Translations under genes and position numbers: made by a program
NCBI GenBank assembly: GCA_013396915.1
Contig: VWZL01005123.1
Span: forward strand, 63,965-127,964
Direction of reading: 5' to 3'
Length of the DNA stretch: 64,000 nucleotides
Origin: Stercorarius parasiticus
Lineage: Eukaryota; Chordata; Aves; Charadriiformes; Stercorariidae
Notes under the pieces: generated by a model
The model's database searches: none
What the model was told of the DNA's origin: nothing
Seen by the model: the letters and a program-made list of their open reading frames with translations, nothing else
Shown: positions 1 to 12,611 of the stretch, one piece after another
Numbering within the stretch: the first letter of the stretch is position 1
How the letters are laid out: every line of letters begins with the position of its first letter

Positions 1-3000
1 TTATAATGTTTTAATAGGTCCAGATTGGATGCTGCAGAAAAAAGTTTTAAAATAGGAAAATATACAGTATTTACTTGTGGTGTATTCTCTGTGTTTTAGA
101 TGGCTAAGTACTTTGCCAAGATAAACAAGAGGCATAAACTCCCAGCTCTTTTTTCAGCTACCGATGGCTGATAGAAGAGTTTGAGCTGCATACAGGCCTA
201 GACTTCATTCATGTTTCAATTGTTTTTGTTTTGACTTATTGCATACCCTGAAGTTATCGACATTGCACTGTGAACCTTACATGTATGCCAGTGCATGAAA
301 ACATGGAGGAAAAATATTTAAAGCATGCAAACTGCTAGAAAGAGCACAGGGTAAAAAATCATCATCTGTTAAGTTGTTTTCCAAGTCTGAGGATGTGAGG
401 TCTCTAGCTGTTACATCTGAGAGCAAAGGGAGAGCAGTTAAGCAAAAGGTTTTAGCATATTAGCTCTAAATATAAATAAATTACAATATTTGGTGATAAA
501 AATTACTTGTTATTGACTAGTTCTAACACATTTTTTATAGGAAATCAGTAGAAAAGATACAGAGGTAAAATTTCAGTTTTCATTCCTTTACCTTCCCATT
601 GCTATTTAGATTGTATTTTTATGATGACAGAGAAAGATTCTTTCTTATTCAGACCATTATCTAAGCTTTTATAAATACAGGTGTACTCAGCATGCAATAT
701 AGGATGGATTTCTTCATAAAGACATATGCAATAAATGCAATGCCTCTATAAAGCATGTACTGACTTTACTCATATCTTTTTAAAGAAAGCAAATTATTGT
801 GGATGCATTTAGATGTCTGGTAAATTAATGTCAGCTCTGACCTGAAATCTGATCTGAAAACCACTGAATTTCTTTGGAGGTTAATCTCTGTGACTCTGGA
901 TTTTCTGATTGAAATGTATGTTCCTGACTAGTGTATTAGTCTAAAGCTATGTTTCTCTGCTGGAGCTATTTCAGGACTATTTCCTTTCGATCTCCGATTC
1001 TTCTGTCTTTCTGCAGTGTTGAATTACAGTTGGCTCTGCAAATCTCATTTCTGAAACAGCATATGCCCCACTCCAAGTAAACAATAATTGCCTGTATTTT
1101 CCTCTGCTCCCTCCTTGACCCTTGCTGCAAGATCTATCTGCACTGGAGCCACTACAGTGAAACAAAACTTATGAAAATTGCTTTGTCAAGGAATACACTT
1201 AAGACTAAGTGTGAGCAGACTGAACTATTGCATTTGAAAGGGACATATTAAAGCTGTTAATCTCAAAGAGATGTAGTAGAGTCAAGGGCCTGTGCATCAG
1301 TAGCTCTCTGTGATGAGGGAGTATTCCTGACACCTCTTGCACACATGTAGTAATGCCAGCCACCCCTCTCCTGTAGGGTACACACAGTCTACTTTTAGAA
1401 ACTGATAAACCTGATTAAGATAATTAAACTAAACAAAAGCAGTTGTGTCCAACCGGGTTTTGGCATTTTGTCAGAATTGATGAACATGCTATGACCAAAA
1501 CCACTTTGACTTTCAAAAGGCATTGGCTGGATCAAGAACAGATATCCACTCTCCCTGAAGATCCCTCCCTATAAAGTAACAATCATCCCAGTTTTTACCT
1601 TCTTGGTCAGTCGGGCCCTGTGGAAATCATTGCAGTAACTCTACTGAAAAACAGAAGTATGGAAGAAATCCACTCTGTTCCCTTTCTTGTCACACGCCAT
1701 GCTTCACTTTTGCTCCCAGTCTGTCTCAGCCTCTGCAGAACCAGAACTGAGTCTGTTATATCTGCATTTCTACTTCCTCATTCCCATCCCCAGCATTACT
1801 TCATATACTAATTCCCTATGCAGTATTGAAGTTTTTTCAATGGGAGTTCTGCAGGTGGATAGTGAGACTAGAATATTCAAGAGGCCCGTAATGCAGATCA
1901 GAGTTAAAAATGCAATTACGTACTGAGTTAATTAAAATTTGGACCTCCACTCTCAGGGGTACTTTGTAGAAAAAAAATGCCAAGACTTCGGCTGTACAAT
2001 TTTTTAATGTCAAGAAATTTCAAACCTGGATGACTTGCACAGAGATTAGATTATACCCCAAATGCTATTGTTCATACAGCTTTGGTACAGGAACAGTTCA
2101 CTGACCTGAAGGAAGCTAAATTAATATCCTATGTGTGTTAGTCTCTCCATCTATCATGTACTGACACAAAGAGAGGGGCATCTCTAGAGGGTGATTCAGA
2201 TCTCAGAACTTTGTAAGTCTACATGAATGTAAAGTAATCCTTAACATGGTAAATCCAACCTGTGAATGTGTTTCAATATAGCACTGAGTAGCTACTTATC
2301 TCTCCATGGTGAGATATTAATGCGTTGGATGAAATTCAACATTTCAGAAGTAACAAATGAAAAATAAGAATTAAATTATACTAAATAAGAATTAAATGAT
2401 ACTTTACGGAATCAGATAATTTTGCTTTAAAATATTGTTCTTCTTTTCCACTTTTCAATTTGGAAACTTATCAAAAACATCAAAACCATTTTCAACAAAT
2501 CAATATTTACAGTGGAAAATATGTTAATTATACAATTTCTAATTATCCCTGTTTGTTTTCACCTCATTAGCTGCCAGCAGACTACTTTGCTGCTTGAGGG
2601 GAAAGAGAACCTTGACCAAATGACATGAAGGCTGGACCAATTTTCATAATTGAGTGTTTGTGCTCACATATAAATCTATTTGTTCTGCCTTGATTTGCTT
2701 GCTTTCCTTTAAAGTATGTCAGATAAACAAAAATATCTTCCTTTTTAATTAATGGCTGTCAAAATTGAGCTTTATTTAAATTCTAAAATAAATCCTTGGC
2801 ATTAGTTTCAGGCTGCAGAAATACATTTTCATTTACTGAGCTGAATGCAAAATTGATGTAATTCCAGTCCTGTGGAATTTATTACATGCAGTCTGAGCTC
2901 CTATATCCATCCTGAAAACAGAATATTGTTGTAGGGTTTACTAGGAATCCATTTATAATCATTCCAATTAATATATAGAGATATTTCAGACTTTTTCTAG

Positions 3001-3099
3001 ACTACTTAAGTCATCTGACCAAGAAAAATAATGGTTACTTAGCCTTGGGAGGTAAATTCTAGTCTTAAACATGTTTCTGATTTAAAAAATCCATTTACA
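1..3099. other. A+T-rich unique DNA, no gene seen
   Basis: No open frame in this stretch exceeds about 80 codons, and none resembles a known protein or shows a coherent splice-site pair with an open frame. Composition is strongly A+T-rich. Positions 2735-2880 read like a conserved non-coding element, with TAATTA- and CTGTCA-type motifs, and are discussed as a finding. I recognise no repeat here, though very old repeats could escape reading by eye. Confidence 0.6.
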
Positions 3100-4546
3100 A
3101 TTAACAGATGGATTTGGGATAAACTGACACCTACTCAAAGACATGCTGACTTATATCTAGCAAAAGATATTGAAAGAGACAAGAGAAGGTTCTTGAACTG
3201 TATAAAGAAATTCAGGAAACAGCTGCTGTGCTATAAGAGTAGATTGACCAGTAAAGCTGCAGAAAATACAGTAATAAATAATCAGTAGAAACAGAGACAC
3301 TAGCTAAGAGGACTATTAAATTTGGCTAATAGGAGGAAGGTTCTGGAAAATATAACTGGTGTAACTCAAATGTATAGCTTTGAATCCATGAAAAATACAG
3401 GTACTAAATTATTTATTCCATAATTCTGCATGAACTGGCATGTGAAATACTTGCTTCCACTTTTTATAAATTACCAAATCAGGACTAATAACATCAGATT
3501 GAAAAAATAATAAATACCTGGAGAGTAATGCAGATACAGACTTATTAGTCTAACCTCATTGGTATAAAGGTATTTAGAGACAAAAAACTGAACATAAGAA
3601 TAATTAAAATGGCAAAGTTAATGGAAGCTGAAATAAAATGCATTATGGCTTACTGCAAAATAATTTTACTGGACTAATCTGCTGTATTTCTTTGACAAGA
3701 TAATTGATTGCTTTTAGATAGTCTCTTTAGATGGTCTCTTTTTAGATGTGGATTGAAGTAATGTCTTTGATGTAGTGTTATATAAAAAGTTATCTGTAGA
3801 CATTGAAAAGAAGAAGATGCAGGTGCATAGGAATACGCTAAATGAAAGTTCCCCTAGCAACATGAAAATACTGAGTGGGAAACTAGTACTGGAAATCTTC
3901 AAGTATTTGTCTTGGACTTTATATATATACGTATATACGGTATTCTGAGACCAATGAGACCCTAGAAAGTAAAAGTGCAACCATTAATAGTGCTGATACA
4001 AAACCGGAGTGTACTGTCAATATGGAATAATTTTCTTTGATGACAGGATTAACTTTAAGATTAGTGTTAAAGAGAAGAGGTAAAAGTATAAAATCCTAAG
4101 GAAATACTAGAGGAGAGGAAAGATATGGATAAACTAGTTGATTAGATCAAGACTCTGATCTATTAAAGTGATGTAATCATAAAAAGAGCTAATGTCATTA
4201 CAGGATGAACCAAGAAAAAGGTATTTCCACTGAGACAGGGAAGTACTCATGATCTATACTGGTCACAAAGAGAATTTAATTTGCGAGATTATGTATACTG
4301 TCACCCTTTTCTTTCCAATAAAGTAAACTAAAATAAGGTCAGAAACGTTAGTGGGATGCTCAGATTAAGGAAGAATCCATCATAAAAGGGTAACAGATTA
4401 GAAAAGTTTATCTTGATCTGTATGATAGAACAAAGATGAAAAACAGCTATGATTGGGTTTTATAAATGCTTATGAAAGCTAAATTGCAGAACAAGGGAAG
4501 AAATATTTAAGCTAACAGACAATGCTGGCATAAGAATAAATATATA
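3100..4546 (+). mobile_element. Very old CR1/L3-like LINE fragment, + strand
   Basis: This is a heavily decayed CR1-clade LINE read on the + strand. The supporting landmarks occur in the order expected for ORF2. Around 3540-3600 is the 'tctaacctcattggtataaa ... ttagagac' block upstream of the reverse-transcriptase core. Around 3660-3800 is the region that in intact elements encodes the first catalytic aspartate, here full of stops and a small internal duplication. At 4490-4540 is the 3'-region phrase 'ctaacagacaatgctggcat'. No frame stays open, so it is inert. The younger - strand CR1 beginning near 4547 interrupts or truncates it. The left boundary is a guess. The calls rest on remembered CR1/L3 consensus patterns; a CR1-clade origin seems likely but the subfamily cannot be named. 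Confidence 0.6.
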
Positions 4547-5661
4547 TCGAATCATATAATCATTTAGTTTGGAAAAGACTCCAAAGATCAAAAAGCCCAA
4601 CCGTTAACCTAGCACTACCAAGTCCACCACTAAACCATGTCCCGAAGCCCCATGTCTTCCTATCTTTTAAATACCTCCAGGGATGGTGATTCAACTACTT
4701 CCCCAGGCAGCCTCTTCCAGTGCTTGATAAACCTTTCAGTGAAGAAACTTTTCCCGTTATCTAATCTAAACCTCTCCTGGAGCAACTTGAAGCCATTTCC
4801 TCCTGTCCTATTGCTTGTTACTTGGGAAAAGATACCAGCACCCATTTTGCTACAACCTCCTTTCAGGTAGCTGTAGAGTGATAAGGTCTCCCCTCAGCCT
4901 CCTTTTCTCCAGGCTAAACAACCCTAATTCCCTCAGCCACCTCTCATACAACTTGTGTTCTAGATCCCTCACCAGCTTCATTGCCCTTCTCTGGACCTGC
5001 TCCAGCACCTCAATGTTTTTCTTGTAGTGAGGGGCCCAAGACTGAGCACAGGATTTGAGATGGGGTCTCACCAGTGCCGAGTACAGGGGGCCAATCACTT
5101 CCCTAATCCTGATGGCCACACTATTTCCAAGACAAGCCAAGATGCTGTTGGCCTTCTTGGCCACCTGGGCACACCACTGGCTCATATTCAGGCAGTTGTC
5201 GACCAACACCCCCAGGTCCTTTTCTGTCAGGCAGCTTTCCAGCAACTCTTCCCCAAGCCCCAAGTGCAGGACTTGGCACTTGGCCGTGTTGAACCTCATA
5301 CCATTGGCCTTGGCCCATCAATCCAGCCTGTCCAGATCCTTCTGTAGATCCTTCCTTCCCTCAAGCAGATCAACTCTCCCGCCCAACCTGGTGTCATCTG
5401 CAAACTTACTGAGGGTGCACTCAATCTCCTCATCCAGATCATTGATAAAGCTATTAAACAGAACTGGTCCCAGTGCTGAGCCCTGGAGAACACCACTTGT
5501 GACCAGCAGGATTTAACTCCATTCGCCACAACACTTTGGGCCCAACCATCCAGCCGCTTTTTTACCAAGAGAAGAATATGCTCATCCGAGCCATGAGGAG
5601 CCAGATTTTCCTGGAGAGTGCTGGCTGACAGCTCATAACATCCACAGACTTTCCCTCAGCC
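4547..5661 (-). mobile_element. CR1 LINE, 5'-truncated, - strand
   Basis: A CR1 retrotransposon copy read on the - strand, about 1.1 kb, covering the C-terminal part of ORF2 and the 3' end. The left edge is the 3' terminus, with degraded reverse-complement tail octamers ('gaatcatataatca'). The right edge lies in the reverse-transcriptase region, at 'catccacagactttccctca'. An open block of 149 codons (4850-5299) keeps typical CR1 ORF2 phrases. It inserted into the older + strand CR1 to its left, since that element stops abruptly at the junction. CR1 copies are usually 5'-truncated on insertion, as here. A small deletion near 5620-5640 distinguishes it from a standard copy. It has no intact ORF and is not mobile. 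Confidence 0.93.
4850..5299 (-). pseudogene. CR1 ORF2 C-terminal remnant
   Basis: An uninterrupted reading frame inside the 4547-5661 CR1. It encodes the end of the LINE ORF2 polyprotein, distal to the catalytic YADD-type box. Characteristic phrases in order are 'KCQVLHLG' near residue 7, '[10 protein letters not shown]' near 25, '[20 protein letters not shown]' near 90, '[18 protein letters not shown]' near 113, and '[17 protein letters not shown]' near 125. It lacks the endonuclease and most of the reverse-transcriptase fingers and palm, so it cannot act. The methionine start is fortuitous. The frame ends just upstream of the conserved 'YLKGG' region, indicating a frameshift. Confidence 0.88.
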
Positions 5662-5844
5662 ATATGAACCATCTTGCAGTTAAGATGGGGATTAAGAGAT
5701 TCATTGCTATGAGAGCAGGAGGACTGATTCATATAAGAAGCAGCTTCTGCAAGAGAACAATATATTTAAAGACATTACTTGTGTTAGTTATTTCTTTTTT
5801 TGTGGACCTATACTTATTGACTGAAGAAGCCATAAATGAAGCAG
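5662..5844. other. Spacer between two CR1 copies
   Basis: About 180 bases between the - strand CR1 and the following + strand CR1 tail. An 82-codon open frame at 5664-5912 runs through it into the CR1 tail and is judged accidental. It resembles neither flanking element clearly, and may be original flanking DNA or too diverged to recognise. Confidence 0.5.
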
Positions 5845-6016
5845 TTGTGGATGCCCTCTCCCCGCAACTGTTCAAGGCCAGGTTGGATGAGGCTTTGAGC
5901 AACCTAATATAGTGGAAGCTATCCCTGCATATGGCAGGAGGGTTGGAACTAGATGGTCTTTAAGGTCCATTCCAACCCAAACTATTCTATGACTCTATGA
6001 TTCTATGATTCTATGA
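5845..6016 (+). mobile_element. CR1 LINE 3' end, + strand
   Basis: A short CR1 copy retaining only the last coding residues and the 3' UTR. It runs from 'ttcaaggccaggttggatga' through 'ggttggaactagatggtctt' and 'ccattccaacccaaactatt' to a tail of about four ATTCTATG/CTCTATG octamers ending at 6016. The intact octamer tail shows the + strand orientation and identifies it as an avian CR1. Extreme 5' truncation is normal for the family. Confidence 0.95.
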
Positions 6017-6950
6017 CAGAGGTAATGCCATGAACACTTCTCCAAAAAATAGGAGGGCCTGATTTGTACTGCCTTTGACCTGGGTGGAAGCCAAATTATT
6101 TTCAGTTTCTATGTCTGTTCGTTTTTTATTTGTTTTTAATAAAAACTTCATCTTTAAGTCAATAGTTTGTTTCCAGACCAATTTCTATGGCTTTTAAGTA
6201 CTTCTTTGAAACTGTATTTTTTAAACTAGTCTAGAAATAGTGCTATCTAAACATTTAAAATAGTGCTCTTGTTATCAGTGCTTGAAACTGTTGCTTCTTT
6301 TTTCTTTTTTTCCTGTGTTTAATAATAATTGCAAGGAAACACCCTTCTAAAACTCTTAGTATAAAATTTGTAACCCTTTGTCTTGACTAAACTGTATATC
6401 ATCGTAGTTCTATAAGCTGTCACTTTATGTATATAAACTACAAGACTTCTCTTTCTCACTAATAATTAGTTTTTGTACTACAGGCTTTTGTCCAAGTTCT
6501 GTTATGTTAAACTTTGCTCTGCATACCTGTACGACCCATTATGTCATTTTCCTTTAGTGATTGATGTCTGTTGCCTGCTGCACTGTTATATAGTTGGCTA
6601 TAAGAACAGCCATACATTTTCATCCTGAGTGTTTTTTATTAAAATTTTATTTACTTAGCCTTTAAAAAAATGAAGAGTATTAAAAGGACAGTCTCCTACT
6701 GATATGAATGGACTTCAGTAGAGCTATGTCAGTTTGCATGATTTACAACCTGGACCAGTGGGAGTATCTTCATATTTGTCTTAAGATCATTTTGTTCTTT
6801 GAGGCTACTGTGCAATAAGATAAATCTAGTGTACTTTAAGCTGCCTCACAAAAATTTAGAAATTAAAAGCAGAATGTAAAAGAGAGATATCATTCATAGT
6901 TACATGCACCACACCTTGTGTGTGGGTTTGAAAAATGGAGATGATAAAAC
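6017..6950. other. A+T-rich unique DNA, nothing recognised
   Basis: No open frame, RNA gene or recognisable repeat was seen between the CR1 tail and the next CR1. T-rich runs are present near 6120 and 6300. Confidence 0.55.
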
Positions 6951-7901
6951 TTCAGTCACAGAACAGTTGAGGTTGGCTGGGGGCTCTGGAAGTCATCTGG
7001 TCCAACCTCACTGCTCAAGCAGGGACGCCTAGAGTTGTTTCCCCAGGACCATGTCCACGTAGCTTTTTAATATCTCCAAGGGTGGAGAATACACAACTTC
7101 TCTGGGAAACCTGTGCCAGTGCTCAGTCACCTACACAGTAAAAAAGTGTTTCCAGATGTTCACACCTCTGTTTCAGGTGTGAACCTCCTGTGTTTCAGTA
7201 TCTGCCCATGGCTTCTTGTCTGCTTACTAGGCAGCACTGAAAAGAGCCTGACTCCATCTTCTGTATAGTCTTCTTTCAGGTATTTACAAACATTGATAAG
7301 ATCACCCCTGAGCCTTGTTTTCTCCAGGCTGAACAGTTCCAGATCTCTCAGCCTTTCCTCATAGGAGAGAGATACTCTAGTCCCTTCATCAACTTAGCAG
7401 CACTTTGTTGGACTCTCTCCAGTATGTCCATCTCTCTCTTGTACTGGGAAGCCCAGAACTGGACCCATCCCTCTAGGTGTGGCCTCACAAGTGATGAGCA
7501 GAGGGGAGCAGCCCAGGATACCATTAGCCTTTTTTGCTGCAGGGGCACATGTCCAGCTTGGTGTTCACCAGGACCCCCGGGTCCTATCCTGCAAACGTGG
7601 GGGCTTGGTGAGTCCCAGCATATACTGGTGACTGAGGCTGTTCCTCCCCAGGTGCAGGACTTTGTATTTTCCCTTCTTGAACTTCAGGAGGTTGCTGCCA
7701 GACCATTTCTCCAGCCTGTTGAGGTCCCTCTCACGGGCAGCATCATCCTCTGCTGTATCAGCCACTCCTCCCAGTTTTGTACATCTGCAAACTTGCTGAT
7801 CACCCTCTGACCCCAGTCATTCAGACAGTTTTCAATCCACCTCACTGTCTTCTCATTCAGCCCATACTTAATCAGCTTCTCTATCCGGATATTATGGAAA
7901 C
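6951..7901 (-). mobile_element. CR1 LINE, 5'-truncated, - strand
   Basis: A - strand CR1 copy of about 0.95 kb. The left edge is the 3' UTR ('gaggttggctgggggctctg', 'tctggtccaacctcactgct') without surviving octamer tail repeats. Moving right it covers the ORF2 C-terminus: 'cctgagccttgttttctcca' near 7305, then 'ggtgcaggactttgtatttt' near 7650, and it ends near 'ctatccggatattatggaa'. The reading frame is broken into pieces (7348-7548 and 7565-7765), each with CR1 phrases such as '[20 protein letters not shown]' and 'LKFKKGKYKVLHLGRNSLSH'. It is non-functional and appears a different subfamily from the 4.5 kb copy, judging by the 'ctcaagcagggacgcctaga' 3' UTR. Confidence 0.92.
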
Positions 7902-10900
7902 TTAGTGGAAACTTTACTGAAGTGGAAGTTTTTTTGCTGAGCTTGATTAAACATGCTTATGATTTGGTACATTTGCAGATTGTTGTGTGAATGAATCTCA
8001 CTTACAAAATTTCCATTTCTCTATATTTGAAGTATGTCTTTTAATTAAATAATGTTTTTACAAGATTTCAGCTATTTGAACTATCATCACATAAAACATG
8101 GAAATATATTCACCTGGGACCACACAGCACATGGTGAACCTTGCCTTACTCACATAAATGTAGTTAAGGAAGTTGGGAATTAATCCCCTAGGCATGTTAA
8201 TGTGTTTTTTTGACAGCTGTTATTAACTCTAAAAAGGTATTTAAATTGCAGATATTCTGCTGACTGAATATTCAAAAGGTACTTGACAGCCAATCACCAG
8301 TGTCCCAGATGCGTTTTCCTGTTGCAAGTGTATCCTGTGGCTTTAGCTTGAGGATAGTTTATTCAATCTTGAGAGCCTTGGTATCAGAGATATTTTAACT
8401 ATTTACAGTAACCTTTTGTTTTCATCATCCTGAATTCAGCATTTGTATCAGAGAAAAAGTTGTCACTAGTTATCCTTTTTTATAGATTTGTGTTGAAAAC
8501 CATAGGTCTCAGCACAGACTTCTTTGGGACTCTATTGGTAACATACTTTGACCATTTATACACATGCAGCTACCTTTAGCTACTTAAGTGACTGTTCATG
8601 TCAAAGACTGCTACTGTGTTGCTGGGGAATTATCATCCTTTACAAAACCAAAATAGACACTTCCCCATTAGGTAATATATCTCTGTGTCTATTTTTTTTT
8701 TTTTATTCTTGCTTGTTTCCTTTTAAAATATATTTTCAATTGTCTTGATACTGAAATCTGACCCCCAAGTTTGCGTCCGGTTGAATTCTTCCTGAATCTC
8801 TTTTATGATAACTGTTAACTCACCATCTTTCCTTTTTCCAGTAACAATCAATTTTAGTGATTGTTGGGCAATGGTCTATATTTGAGTTTGTAGTTTGGAA
8901 AACTGGAAATTTAAACTTCTTTGGAACTTGTTGATAAATAGTGGCCACTTCTTTGTTTTGTTCATTTTGCCTTTGGAAGAGGCTGGCGGAGGCCTCAGCT
9001 GGTTGTCTTTGTCTACTGATATGTACTGAAACAGTCTCTGATACTCTAAAAACATTCAAGTCTTGTGAATCTTGCTAGACAGGTATCCTTTTTTTTCTTC
9101 TCATAGGAATTAATCCTGTCAGGTCTGTGCTAGGTTTGCTAGGTCAAGTCTTTCAGAAACTTATGTGGATAAATCACATAAGGGAGAATAAATGCCCGGT
9201 AGTTATGTGTGTGTGTATATCTATAATTAGAGAAGAGATAATGAGTTTGCAGCCTCAGATCTCCCTTGGTAATTTGTTTATCCTAGGTGAAGAGAACAAG
9301 AGAGAACTGAGGAAGGCAAGAGGAAGGACTGGGACTCTTTTGGGGCATCAGCAATGATTTACTGATTATGTAGTGAGAGCTCTCTACTACAGCACTGAAA
9401 CTATAAACATGGTGTGAAAGAAATACATGGGCTTAATAGTCACTCTATTATTGAAATTATTTTAGTTAAGGCCTGTCACTGAAGTCCACCTCTATAGATG
9501 ATTATTAACTGCATGTTGGGGGGAATTCACTTTGAAGAACAACCTTGCTATTTATTTAAAATGTAGTGACATGTTTATTCCTAGGTAATTATAATCTAAG
9601 CTTGGCAAGTGGAGAAATAAAAAACAAATATTCAAGATAGTAAAAGACAATTTGTAAATGCAATGATATAAAGGTGATGCAGAAGGAGGGCTTGATAGCT
9701 ACTGCTTTTATTCTTTTCTTAAAACAGAAACATCCCTTTATGATCTTCTTTTGGGTTTTCCTTCTTTTTGAATGCTGAAGAGGCCTCTTACTTGGGTTTC
9801 CCTAATATTTAGGGCATTTCTCCTGTGTCCCAGACATAGATTGACTTTTTACTTAAAATTTCCTTTAATCTTTTTTCTGTGTCCTGATATGGAAAATCAG
9901 AATTCAAGATATGAAATATGATTTATAGAATGTTATTAGTAATTATAATTATGTTTTTCATTGGCAGAAACTTTTTTCCTTTTTCTTTTCTTGTGGAAAT
10001 ACTATAAAGCATTATTATACCGTGCAAGCTATATGACTATTGTGTGTAGTCTCACAGATCTTACTTAAGTTGATTTAACCAATGATATTAAAACAGTGGG
10101 TGGTGTAAGCTGTACATCTTCCCTAGCATAAAAATCTTGTTTAAGCTTGATGCTTTTGCATTTACTAAGAGTGCAAAATCCCTTATACTGTTTCTGGTAT
10201 AGATCTTTTTTAAGAGAATGAAGAAGAGCTGGCATGTCAATGCCACTTGAAATTCATTTTAGACATGTCTTAAACTAGGATCTCACACTCTTATACATGA
10301 GAGCTTAGGGACCAAGTGAAACTGTCTCACAGCTCACTATATAGAAAATCAGCACATTGCCCTTTAGATAAATTTCATATGTACAGAGTAGTTTCATAGA
10401 ATGATCAATAAAAGCAAATATATAGAAAGCAGGTGTTGAATTTTCAGTTACTTGCCCTTCACATTGTTACTTGTGACAGAAAGAACACTGAAAGATCATA
10501 GAATCAAATCCAAATCAAGTTAAAATTTATCATGGTGAAGTTGAGGTCAAAATCTACATATTACTCTTTTTAATAATTGTGGCAACTATTATTTCAGATG
10601 GTAATTGGACAGTGCAAAAGAATAAAATTTCTATCTGTAAACATAATTTACAAGAGGACAATTGCTGTCCACTTCATAATCTTAAAGACTGTCTTATGAA
10701 TGTTAGCTTTCAATGTTCCTTCCCTCTTGAACAGAAAAAAAAAGGCTGTATTTCATGGAAATTTGTACTCATAAAATGATACGGCAGCAACGCAAAGACT
10801 GCTTTCTGTCACATAACAACCCAGAAGCATATTTATTTCATATGCTATAGCTATGCTGTACCATTATTTCAAGACTGCATGATGTTTGACTTCTTTGAAA

Positions 10901-11858
10901 GAAGAAGCACTGACCCGTAAAGGTCAATCTCTGTTTATATATTTGAATAAGCGAAGCAATTGGTGCTGCTAAAATGAATTAAAATTACGTTTCACACTTG
11001 TTTGTTATTTATTTTTTAAACCGTATATATATAATGATTTCTTTTTTCCATGTTGGTCATTTGTTTGTTTCCAAATATGATACAAAATATTATACATTTT
11101 GCTTGATAGCTGGAGTACCAGGCTACCACGTGAGATACCTACAAAAGAGTTCAGTTAGATGACCAGCCACAGGAAAGGCTTCCTGTCTTTGAGAATCCTA
11201 AGGCAGTCCTATTATTCTATTGTTATTCTACACTCACTTTTTTCCTGTGCTTAGCTAAAGTTTAAGACAAAATAACCCTCAAGGGTTCTGTCTTCAAAAT
11301 ATTTTTAAAGTCAGTGAGGATTAATCATTTACATAAACTCTAATGACACAGTAATTTACAATCCAGTCCAGTTACTGTGAATCTCCTCAGTCAACATTTA
11401 ACTCATGATCAAATAAGGAGCATTCCAACACTGTAAACTGTTGATCAAGACCTGCTAGGCAGTAAATGTTTTAGGGTTTACTATGTTTTGATTATCTGCT
11501 TAATTTTGGTTCTAACGTGCTATTCAAAATTCTGTATTTTCAGTCTTTGCAATTTTGATAACTGGAATTCTCGAAATCCTGAGAAGAAAGTCAGCTTTAG
11601 GTTTGGCTTTCATGTATTTCACAGATTCACTGTTTATCTAAATTGTCTGGAGTCTCTCCACAGCTAACAGAAATCACTGGGGTAATGATGATTAATCTTC
11701 AGTTACTGATAAGTACTCACACTTGGGAACATGATGGTATGCTTATTTAAATCAGGATATAAAAATAACTATTCCTGGATTTTTTTGAATGAACGTCTGT
11801 ATCATCTCTTTAATTAGGTATGTCATTGTCTTTTTTTGCAAGTTTACCTGGAAGTGCC
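7902..11858. other. Mostly unique A+T-rich DNA
   Basis: About 4 kb with no supportable gene. At 8485-8545 a short stretch ('aggtctcagcacagacttct' followed by 'tgggactctattggtaacat') resembles the CR1 region that normally reads 'ctgagccctgtgggactcca' on the - strand, so a very old CR1 scrap is possible at about 8430-8560. Open frames of 66-79 codons are scattered and look accidental. Nothing else was recognised. Confidence 0.5.
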
Positions 11859-12611
11859 ATCATACAGAGAGACCTAGACAGGTTGGAGAGCTGGGCGGAG
11901 AGAAACCTGATGAAATTCAACAAGGACAAGTGTAGGGTGCTGCACCTGGGGAGGAATAACCCCATGCACCAGTACAGGTTGGGGGCTGACCTGCTGGAGA
12001 GCAGCTCTGTGGAAAGAGACCTGGGAGTCCTGGTGGACAACGGGATGACCATGAGCCAGCAATGTGCCCTCGTGGCCAAGAAGGCCAATGGCATCCTGGA
12101 GTGCATCAAGAAGAATGTGGCAAGCAGGTCGAGGGAGGTCATCCTCCCCCTCTACTCTGCCCTCTGGTGGGGCCACACCTGGAGTACTGTGTCCAGTTCT
12201 GGGCTCTCCAGTTCAAGAGGACAGGGAACTGCTGGAGAGGGTACAGCAAAAAGGGCTACAAAGATGATTAGGGGATTGGAACACCTCTCTTATGCAGAAA
12301 GGCTGAAGGATTTGGGTCTCTTCAGTCTGGAAAAAAGACGGCTGAGGGGGGACCTTATCAACACTTATAAATACTTAAAGGGTGGGTGTCAAGAGGATGG
12401 GGCCAGGCTCTTTTCAGTGGTACCCAGCGACAAGACAAGAGGTAATGGGCACAAACTTGAGCATAGGAAGTTCCACCTAAACATGAGGAGGAACTTCTTT
12501 CCTTTGAGGGTGGCAGAGCATTGGAACAGGCTGCCCAGAGAGGTGGTGGAGTCTCCATCTCTGGAGACATTCAAAACCTGCCTGGATGCATTCCTGTGCA
12601 ACCCGCTCTAG
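11859..12611 (+). pseudogene. CR1 ORF2 C-terminus with compensating frameshifts
   Basis: The frame is open from before the element (11820) to a stop at 12611, 263 codons if counted from the upstream ATG, which lies outside CR1 and is accidental. It reads '[20 protein letters not shown]', then '[20 protein letters not shown]', and later '[20 protein letters not shown]' and '[18 protein letters not shown]', which are standard for the CR1 ORF2 end. Between about 12165 and 12240 the main frame is out of register. The expected '[18 protein letters not shown]' appears instead in another frame. A single-base loss near 12165 and a compensating change near 12235 explain this. The peptide is therefore a dead copy despite its length. 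Confidence 0.9.

Noticed and set aside
5055..5516. 153-codon + frame and other frames antisense to CR1 ORF2
   Set aside because: They are antisense shadows of the - strand CR1, whose coding frame clearly matches ORF2.
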